From Larix sibirica (lineage: Eukaryota; Streptophyta; Pinopsida; Pinales; Pinaceae), in NCBI GenBank assembly GCA_004151065.3, contig NWUY0300004017.1, forward strand, positions 70,016 to 96,725: a DNA stretch of 26,710 bases, written 5' to 3'. The notes under the pieces were generated by a model. The model was not told the origin of the DNA. It worked only from the letters and a program-made list of their open reading frames with translations, and made no database searches. Numbering within the stretch: position 1 is the first letter of the stretch; each line of letters starts with the position of its first letter. Of this stretch, positions 19,848-26,710 are shown in pieces. Both the position numbers and the translations under genes were made by a program.

Positions 19848-20260
19848 CTAAGGGAGCCAACAAAGTGAGAAGTGACCCCGGTTTAATTCTAGTTCCCCTC
19901 TAGGGATTCTCAAGGCTTTATTTGAAAGTTTGTCAACTGTCGCATTGTGTTCATGTCGAACATGAAAGAATTGAGTGTTCGAAATTTGATGGAGGAAGCC
20001 AATAAATCGTTTGTGGAGACACCCTGCTATTAGATCCATAATTTCCTGACGTTGTCTAGTTTGAGAGATGATAAGGAGAGAATCTCCTATCACCACTTGT
20101 GATCGAATTCCAAGAGCAACTTCTTCTTTTAATCTCAAATATAGATCATAGCATTCTGCTTGATTGTTGGTATTGGTCCCTAGGCCACAAACAAAAGTTC
20201 AAACTACATTGCCACCAAGGTAAGAAATTACCCCCCACACCTGCCTCCCCAAACTTATAT
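19848..20260 (-). pseudogene. Retrotransposon RNase H domain remnant
   Basis: The minus strand reads GEAGVGG near 20245, then, after a frameshift, GTNTNNQAECYDLYLRLKEE, then VVIGDSLLIISQTRQ, then QFFHVRHEHNATVDKLSNKA. These are the blocks of the RVT_3-type RNase H: a G-rich first strand, TNNxAE, GDS with the catalytic aspartate, and HVxRxxNxxxDxLxNKA. A TAG-type break and a frame change in the N-terminal part mark it as dead. It is on the opposite strand from the 17.6-kb copy and is a separate insertion. The order relative to the coiled-coil frame just downstream could mean both belong to one element. Confidence 0.65.
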
Positions 20261-20266
20261 ATATAC

Positions 20267-20286
20267 GTGCGTGTGTGTGTGTGTGT
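20267..20286. repeat. (GT)n microsatellite
   Basis: This is a short GT dinucleotide run next to a TATATATA stretch. Confidence 0.85.
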
Positions 20287-20300
20287 TACTCAATTATATT

Positions 20301-21584
20301 TAAAAAATTTAATATGATAAATTTAATTTAATTCTTAAATTCTGTGCATATAAATAAATGAATTATGAAAAATTTATATATAGCAATAAAATATACATAT
20401 TTAAGTTTTGAAATTAATTTGGAAACTTGTGTAGGAGATTTAAAATTTGACGTTTAGGGCTAAATAACGTAGCCCATCCTCAGGAAGATAGAAATCTTGA
20501 AGAAATTCAAAGCCCTCACAGCCTATTAATAATGATTTCATTATAAGCTCAACAAAACCTTAATAAGAGTCGGCAAGAGAAATGATTTATAAATATATAT
20601 TAATGGTTATGAATATGTGATGATCTTTANTATATATATATATATATAAACCAAAATGATTAATTTTAATATAAGAGAAGATCTTTATGTTGTTGCTTAA
20701 TTAAGGTTTTTTGAGGCAAGATGTGAATTCAAAGGCCATTAAATTTCTTCACTTTGTTTGGTTATCATAATAAAAATAATGTGAAAGGGTAAAATTTATT
20801 ATTTTTTCCACTTTAAAAATGGTTTACAACCTCAAGAGATATGATCCATTGTCCAACTTGATAGATCCAAAGTTAAGATGGATCTATGCTAGTTAGATAA
20901 AATTATATTAATAAATGGACTAAGTGGGATAGACTATATATAAAGCCATTATAAATGGAAATGTATTAAGGCATATTATATGAAAATGACAAGATAGTAG
21001 TATAATAGTTAAGTAGAAGTTAAATAGAACAAGGATTGCGAGCAACAAAGTCCATGCGAAAAAAAATTGAAATGAAAATAATAAGTACTAAGAAATACTC
21101 CAAAACATATCCACAACTCCAAAACATATCCACAACTCCAAAACAAAAAAAAAACAAATACACAACTCCAAAACAATAGGCCGTCAATAAGCTTGGCATT
21201 ATGACAGTTCAAATGTTGAACATGCCCTTAATAGTGTCATTGGCATTGGAACAAATGCTATGAAACTAAATCTGAACCAATTCTTCTAGGTCTCTTTAAT
21301 TAATGTCTGACTATTGAAGAAAATATCTAATGTTGATTAATGCAATAAGAATATTAACATTGTTGCTTCCAATCCGGGTCCACTTGAATTCTCTGGCACA
21401 ACATTGAACAACAATTTGGGGAAATTACAGAGTTAATAACTAAATTGTGAACATTTACAATTATGCATTTCAAAGAAAATATGTTTAAACATCACTTTCA
21501 AACTACGTGTCAAGGGGGAGAAAGTAATGTTTAATAGTGATGAGTCAATCCATTTTCCATTTACAATTTTGTATGACAACTAAG
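20301..21584. other. AT-rich intergenic stretch with minor repeats
   Basis: No gene is seen. It contains an ambiguous base at 20630 at the edge of a (TA)n run (20631-20648) and one copy of the dispersed repeat at 20809-20900. A 19-bp array (TCCAAAACATATCCACAAC) starts at 21099, 21118 and 21137. Confidence 0.5.
20809..20900 (+). repeat. Short dispersed repeat, copy 2
   Basis: This is homologous to 7329-7420 in the same orientation, sharing ATAGATCCARAGTTAAGA and GGATCTAYGCT. The family is not identified. Confidence 0.55.
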
Positions 21585-22281
21585 TCTGATTGTGGCTGTG
21601 GAAAATTTACTTCTTACATTTGCAAAAGATAAATTGTTTGGGCAACAATTGTTTAAGAATTTTCAGATTTATTTGAAGAATCTCACAAGTGCTATACTGG
21701 AAATTTGTGGATCTCAAAAGGTTATTGATCAAGATCCTAAGGGTATGTATGAGGCTTTGGATGAGTATGGAAAATATTTGACCTAGTAAAGGAAAACTTG
21801 ATCTTGTCATAGGATGAGATGATGAAATTTTTAGATGCATTTAGATTTTTTCAAGATGGACAGAGAATAACCCTGTATTGATTGGAGAACTAGGTGTTTC
21901 CAAAATTGCAGTTTCAGAAAGGCTTGCTCAAAGAATACTACAAGGAAATGTTCCATAGGCACTAATGTATTGAAAATTGATCTCCCTGGACATGGCGTCC
22001 CTAATTGCTAGAGAAAATTTTAGGGGAGAATTTGAGGATATGCTAAAGGTTGTATGGAAGGAAGTTGCAGAATATGATGGACAAATAACTATTTGTATTG
22101 ATGAGATTCCTACTGTTGTTGAGATAGGTGCAACAAATGGATCCAAACCCATGTTAGGCTATGGAGAACTACGTTGCATTGGATCAAACACTCTTGATGA
22201 GTATCGCAAAATTATTGAGAAAGATCCATCCTTAGAACAACGTTTCCAACAAGATGAGGAATGCTTCATCAAGATGATCTA
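21585..22281 (+). pseudogene. Organellar ClpB/Hsp100 pseudogene fragment
   Basis: The sequence parallels the first AAA+ domain of chloroplast- or mitochondrion-type ClpB, a disaggregase that works with Hsp70. In order it shows VENLLLTFAKDK, FGQQLFKNFQ, KVIDQDPKG and YEALDEYG. It then shows the Walker A region as GELGVSKIA (normally GEPGVGKTA), [20 protein letters not shown], the Walker B region [15 protein letters not shown] and [19 protein letters not shown] frameshift lies near 21783. In-frame stops follow within VIG*DDE, CI*IF, NVP*ALM and Y*KLI. About eight residues are missing after GATNG. Homology stops at RRFQQ, possibly an exon edge. It is non-functional. Confidence 0.88.
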
Positions 22282-22559
22282 GATTGATGAACATATATTC
22301 AATTTTGATGTGATAAAAAAAATCATTATTGTCACTTAGTTTTTCTGAATTGATTCTCCAAATAATTAGTGCACATATTCAAAACCAGATTGATCTTAAA
22401 ATACGATTTAATAAACCAATAAATTCAACTCGCCTTTTTTGCATTTGTTGTTTCAACATAACCAAACTTCACATTTGAAATTTAAATTTTCACAGAATAA
22501 TTACAGAACTGGAAAATTTATTTAAATACTATATTCCAACAAGAGGGAAAGTTGCGTTG
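22282..22559. other. No recognisable feature
   Basis: This is AT-rich sequence between the ClpB and possible LRR fragments. Nothing further could be supported. Confidence 0.4.
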
Positions 22560-22681
22560 CAGCTAATTCCCTGCCAATTAGAGCATGTACCAGTGATGGG
22601 CATGTGAGAAAGCTTTGTGCTAAGAAATTCACAGGATAGATGCCAATTGAAATTGGGGACCTTGGCATCCTTGAAGTTCTG
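22560..22681 (+). pseudogene. Possible LRR receptor-kinase exon fragment
   Basis: A plus-strand frame reads CTSDGHVRKL, then KKFTG, a TAG, then MPIEIGDLGILEVL. This fits the end of an N-terminal LRR cap and a first leucine-rich repeat (xxxFTGxIPxEIGxLxxLxxL) of a plant receptor-like kinase. A GTAAGT-like donor (TCTGTAAGTTT) follows at about 22681. The fragment is short and has lost conserved cysteines and asparagine, so the call is tentative. Confidence 0.4.
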
Positions 22682-22689
22682 TAAGTTTA

Positions 22690-23207
22690 ATAAATCCTTC
22701 CTAATCAAAACTATTTAGTTGCATATATCCTTCCAAACGCATATTTGATATGCATATTTAGATCGCAAAGAAGAGAAGTAAAAGAGGCCAATCATGTGAA
22801 CTCATATATGATTAAACCGAGAAAGTTTAAAATTCAATTGTATGAACTCCTTGACGTGGATATAAGATTACCCTATGCACACACAAAACACAAAGTGTTG
22901 TTGGATCCTCTTCACAAACCTTGATGTGGTGGAGCACCTTCATTCTTAATATGCAAATAGAATAGCTGTAACTAGGGTATAATATGTAGATTGATGCTTT
23001 AGAAATTTAATTTGCATGGTTTTAGATTACAATATAGGTTTAACAGGACCGATTTCAAGTAGTTTGGGAAATTTGTAACATCTTCAAACATTGTAAGCAT
23101 TTTGAACCTTGTGAGTAGCTAATCCCTGCGAATAATATTATAAGTACAACTGCAGGATGGAAGATTGAACCTTCCTATGGAAAGAAATAGCTTAAATGTA
23201 AAGATCT
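22690..23207. other. No recognisable feature
   Basis: This is AT-rich sequence with no coding homology or repeat structure that I could support. Confidence 0.4.
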
Positions 23208-23398
23208 GATGCCGACATGATAAGTGTTAAGCTTTTGCTTGATTAAAATTTAGAGCTTTGAAGGCAACACAATGAGTGTGATGCCTCCGCTAACTTAAAA
23301 TTTAGAGCTCCGATGGCAGTCCAATAATTCTTAACCCTCCACCAGCTTAAAGTTTATAGTTCCGATAGTGCACAATAAATGTTAACGCTACGCACTTC
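23208..23398. repeat. 52-bp tandem array, about 3.6 degenerate units
   Basis: Units begin TTAAAATTTAGAGCT at 23243, TTAAAATTTAGAGCT at 23295 and TTAAAGTTTATAGTT at 23347. A partial unit precedes 23243. The spacing is exactly 52 bp, though the units have diverged considerably in their second half. Confidence 0.75.
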
Positions 23399-23510
23399 AA
23401 TCCTCGGTCGGAGGAATTTCCAATAGTGTCGGGCATCTTATCAATTGTTCCTTCGATGCTAGTTGTTGCATGGTCTAATTGACATGGAATTAGTTGCTTG
23501 CAGCTTTCGC

Positions 23511-23611
23511 TCTTGTTTGTATATTTCAAATCTCTGCCATATATCTTGTTTGTATATTTCAAATCTCTGCCATATATCTTGTTTGTATATTTCAAATCTC
23601 TGTGATATATC
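23511..23611. repeat. 33-bp tandem array, three units
   Basis: TCTTGTTTGTATATTTCAAA opens units at 23511, 23544 and 23577. The units are almost identical. Because 33 is divisible by three, frames on both strands stay open through the array and give 11-residue repeats such as RFEIYKQDIWQ on the minus strand. Confidence 0.9.
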
Positions 23612-23828
23612 TAAGCTAGGAAGAAGTAATTCTTGTGGGTGTGAGGAAGAAGCAGGGAATTTGGCCAAAGAGCTTTCATATATCATGAAGGAGACCATGT
23701 GGGTTTCTACTTTCCCCTTTAGCTCATGATTTGCACCGTTTGAAGAGGGTAGTATCACACAAACATACAAATCAATACACATTCTTGTTATGCTAATGTT
23801 GCACTATATTTAGAGGGTATGCAAATCC

Positions 23829-24008
23829 AACGTTGAGGTATCAGACCATGGCTCCTATTTGTTTGATGTTAGATTGCCAAATTGTAGTGTAGAGTCAGTA
23901 CTCTAGTGCAATCTCAAGCGAACAAAGAGGTTCATTAAGTTCAGTTGGAATGCGGATAGAATTCAATTTGAGCGGAGTTTTTATGTAGCTTTTGGATTCT
24001 TACTTGTG
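23829..24008 (+). pseudogene. Possible LINE endonuclease C-terminal remnant
   Basis: A plus-strand frame reads VEVSDHGSYLFDVRLP, a TAG, then KRTKRFIKFSWNADRIQFE. The SDH motif followed by a strand and then a KRxxRFxKFxW segment resembles the end of the exonuclease-endonuclease-phosphatase domain and the linker to reverse transcriptase in LINEs. No upstream endonuclease motifs were found, so the call rests on a short stretch. Confidence 0.4.
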
Positions 24009-24845
24009 GGTTGAATTTGTTGTTTTGAATGCAATAATTTTGTCACAATCTTCACAAAATTGTGAGAGATCGTTGAGTTGGAGGCTGAAAGTTGTACAAA
24101 TCGTGGTCTCATAATTATCAGGTGTATTCATTGTAAAATATGATCTCATCAAGGAAAAATATTTCATAAATGATAAAATCTGGATATTGTGATTGTGCGC
24201 TGGCACAACCCCATGACTAGAGGCAAGGTTGCAGTTGGTGCAGAATTCCAAGCCATAGTGAGAAACTAAATGCATAGTATGCAGAGAGGTACATATGAGC
24301 CAAGCTGTGATCTTTGCCAGCTCAAAATCAAAATATAATAAGAAGAAAATTTAGTCATGATTATCAATTTTAAAAATATAAAAATAATATATTGTGTTGG
24401 AGTAACCATAGGAGCGAGGAGGTTATTTATAGAGTCATTCGTATCCCATTCACAAGGAAACAATAAAATTCACGCAAAAAAATGAGAGTGCTAAAAAAAG
24501 ATAAAATTCTGCATTAAGTTTTCCATGTCTGAATCTTGCAATATATTTGCTTCTCACCTATATGCAGGAGATTATGTGAATTTCACGAGACGCTAGCATA
24601 ATCTGGACCTTGGCATATAACACATTGTGGCCAGATATGTTATATGACAATGCTGGATTAAATCCCATAGCTTCAGTCATGGTGAAATGAATTATCCAAG
24701 CGTGATGGTCACTTAAAATAAGTTCATGGATAAAACCTCATGTTTATTAGCTAAAAAGTTCATCTTTATAAAGAAATAAGCTCATGGAAATAAAGACATT
24801 AAGCTATATATTAGCTGATTGGCGGATAACGTGCATTATGAAATG
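24009..24845. other. No recognisable feature
   Basis: AT-rich sequence with short minus-strand frames (24000-24275 and 24266-24463) that resemble nothing I know. Confidence 0.4.
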
Positions 24846-24863
24846 ATATATATATATATATAT
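24846..24863. repeat. (TA)n microsatellite
   Basis: A TA run immediately beyond the presumed 3' end of the minus-strand module at 24864-26710. It could be a transposon tail or target. Confidence 0.85.
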
Positions 24864-25482
24864 TGTAAGTAAGAATTTTTTGTATTATATCAAAGAGGAG
24901 TTACAAAAGGAACAAGTTGTCCAAGGATCAGACTTGTTCATCGAAACAGACCATCTAGCTACTGACTCATAGACCCATACATCCTTAACAGTTCGATAGA
25001 CAGTTATCACAAAAGCAGATAAGATGCTTCCATTCAACTGACCAGCCCTATCCTTAAAAGCTTTGAAACAACAAAATTCACTACCCACCCAAAAAATAAC
25101 TAAACCGGTGATGTTCTTAGCATAGGCACGCAGGCCCGAAATAAAAAAGCACAGCATATTGCCACTACACCCAACAGGCAAGATATACATTAGGTAAAAG
25201 ATACCAGCTTAACACCCGACCCACCCTGAAATCAAAGACTTGAAATTTGAAAACAGACTCCTGACCAAGCGTCAGCGGATAATGTAAGGAGCTTCAGGAG
25301 AGTTCCCCGGATGGGGAAAGCTGGAAGACGAAGAAGGACACGGGGNAAAAGCACAGCATATTGCCACTACACCCAACAGGCAAGATATACATTAGGTAAA
25401 AGACACCCAGCTTAACACCCGTGACCCGACCCACCCTGAATACAAAGACTTGAAATTTGAAAAATAGACTCCTGACCAAGCA
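24864..25482 (-). other. 3'-UTR-like part of the minus-strand module
   Basis: On the minus strand this region follows the coding-like frames at 25483-26607 and ends with TTTGTAACTCCTCTTTGATA then ATACAAAAAATTCTTACTTA. That resembles a transcript or transposon 3' end. A frame of 101 codons (24885-25190) is open but unrecognised. The interval 25145-25345 is repeated almost entirely at 25347-25557 across a single N (25346). Confidence 0.4.
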
Positions 25483-25557
25483 TCAGCGGATAATGTAAGG
25501 AGCTTCAGGAGAGTTTCCCGGATGGGAAAAGCTGGAAGACAAAGAAGGACACAGGGG
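25145..25557. repeat. Duplicated flanks around an N, probable false duplication
   Basis: The left copy 25145-25345 and right copy 25347-25557 are in the same orientation and nearly identical, starting AAAAGCACAGCATATTGCCA. They differ by a few substitutions and small indels, such as AGATACCAGC versus AGACACCCAGC. They meet exactly at the N at 25346. Both copies end in GACACRGGGG. This is what two overlapping contig ends look like when they are joined instead of merged. Confidence 0.85.
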
Positions 25558-26607
25558 AGGCCGCAGGTCCATTACTTGCAGAAGAAAATCCAGCTTCCAT
25601 TTCATCGCACGAGACTCCTCCAGGTTACGTTGCATCATAAGTTGCAGCACCGTTTCATCTCTTAGGGTTTGTCTGTCACGAATGGCGTAACCCACAAGGT
25701 TCTTCATCATCTAGTACAGGGCAACCGTGCGCTCATAAAGACTAACCTGCCTGGCCGTGTTGCCTGGATCCATAATCCAGTTCTCCCGCTGTTTTCGCTT
25801 CCCCAGCAGTGTCTCCCTGCTCAACCTCAGCCACCATTGATGCTCATAATCACGAATATCCCTTTGAATCTCCCCAGGGACATTAAGAGCGAAAGCATTA
25901 GCCTCTTGACGAGCACGTTGACATGCTCGAGATAAGCCACCACCTAGCTCCCCCGAAGACTCCTCGCGGATTCTCTTCCTATTTCGACTGGTATCTGTAT
26001 CTACCTCCACTTGGCAATTGGTATCCGCTAGTTCCTCCATCTTTTTACCAGAGTCTTTCTCCATAATCAAACAAACAAACAACACTTGCATGCATGCAGA
26101 GGAATATTGATGACGATCTCGGATGCCACCTTGCTCCTCCATATAAACATGTTTTCCACCCCCTGTCATGATGAGCATGGTACCTTCGATTAATTGAAGG
26201 AGGTGCAATGGGTGTCGCTCGCACTGACGGGCACTAACTGCTCTTAAATTTCCTTTCATCCTTCTCCCACCCGAAGTATTCCCACCGAGCTTGGAGAAGA
26301 CTGCTCTAGATCCACTTAAAAGAATGAAAAGACAAATCATACACCAATTTTAAAGAATGGCATGAACCATAGCAGGAGACGAGGTTTACGTGTCCCAAAA
26401 AATATCCGCCCGGTGTAACCTTGCATGTTTGGCAAAAAAAATCATCATGTCATTGTCCTGGGTAGCTCTGCAATTGTTCCGAACAGCCAAGTCCGTTAGA
26501 TCCTCCCACGTATTAGCACTTGTTGTCATGTGAACACCACTCCCATAGTTGGCCAGCACANGAACGAGCACGGCGTAACTTCTTTTGGCAGGGAATGAAA
26601 AGGACAA
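25483..26607 (-). pseudogene. Unrecognised coding-like module, GC-richer than surroundings
   Basis: One minus-strand frame carries three open stretches (26607-26386, 26340-25711, 25710-25483), separated by a TAA at 26388, another in-frame stop just before 26340 and a TAG at 25713-25711. It includes TSANTWEDLTDLAVRNNCRA, a basic possible nuclear signal NRKRIREE, and helical segments with IQRDIRDYEHQWWLRLSRET and LRDETVLQLMMQRNLEESR. A GTAAAC at about 26390 and an AG near 26305 could bound an 84-bp intron, so the first break may be a splice and not a lesion. I do not recognise the family. It could be a captured gene, a transposon ORF or the end of a real gene continuing beyond 26710. Confidence 0.45.
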
Positions 26608-26710
26608 TTCAACAGATGGTGGCTAAATGTGATACCTTCTAGCGTAAGAAGGGTGAAACAATGCTCCTTACGAGATTGCTTGAACCCTTGCCCATCCCTA
26701 CACAAATTTT

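Noticed and set aside
23208-23611. CRISPR-like array
   Set aside because: Units are head-to-tail tandem repeats without unique spacers, in a plant nuclear context.
23459-23782. 107-codon minus-strand protein with 11-residue repeats
   Set aside because: The frame is kept open by a 33-bp tandem array and also overlaps an open frame on the other strand; no homology recognised.

Overview
This window is nuclear DNA from a land plant, most likely a gymnosperm such as a conifer. That reading rests on an AT-rich, gene-poor sequence, a first coding intron of about 14.9 kb, and many decayed transposon pieces. I infer the lineage; the sequence does not prove it. No bacterial-type operon, CRISPR array, rRNA or functional tRNA gene is visible.

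The only gene I can defend as functional is the 5' part of an ATG1 autophagy protein kinase gene on the minus strand. Exon 1 (15540-15785) encodes the kinase N-lobe: glycine-rich loop, VAIK lysine and helix C. Exon 2 (558-675) encodes the hinge. The exons join in phase 0 across a 14,864-bp intron with GT and AG ends, and the gene runs off the left edge. A TATA-like box (16179-16186) and a probable leader lie upstream of the ATG.

The giant intron (676-15539) is a transposon and gene-fragment graveyard. It holds a 42-bp minisatellite (about 1.2 kb), a duplicated LTR/primer-binding-site-like block (2.9-3.8 kb), an unrecognised decayed reading frame (4.8-5.7 kb), and two copies of a two-part SINE-like element (6.3-7.0 and 12.6-13.1 kb). 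The first of these SINE copies carries a long foldback MITE. The intron also has a heavy-metal-domain (HIPP) exon fragment with its splice acceptor (7.8 kb), a LINE ORF1 fragment split by the second SINE pair (12.5-13.5 kb), and a complex repeat block next to exon 1 (14.1-15.3 kb).

Upstream of the gene (16.2-26.7 kb) I see no intact gene. There are RNase H remnants on both strands (17.6-18.0 and 19.85-20.26 kb), a decayed coiled-coil reading frame with an octapeptide repeat (18.5-19.6 kb), and an organellar ClpB/Hsp100 pseudogene (21.6-22.3 kb). Further on come possible LRR-receptor and LINE endonuclease fragments, a 52-bp and a 33-bp tandem array, and a visibly GC-richer minus-strand coding-like module (24.85-26.7 kb).

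Two of the five single N characters (14506 and 25346) sit exactly between duplicated flanks. They look like contig joins where overlapping ends were not merged. Nearly all premature stops in the recognisable pseudogenes fit C-to-T change of CAG, CAA or CGA codons, which suggests decay under cytosine methylation. I found no convincing new biological system. The most notable points are the nested intron architecture, the paired SINE unit, the foldback element and the two unassigned reading frames.
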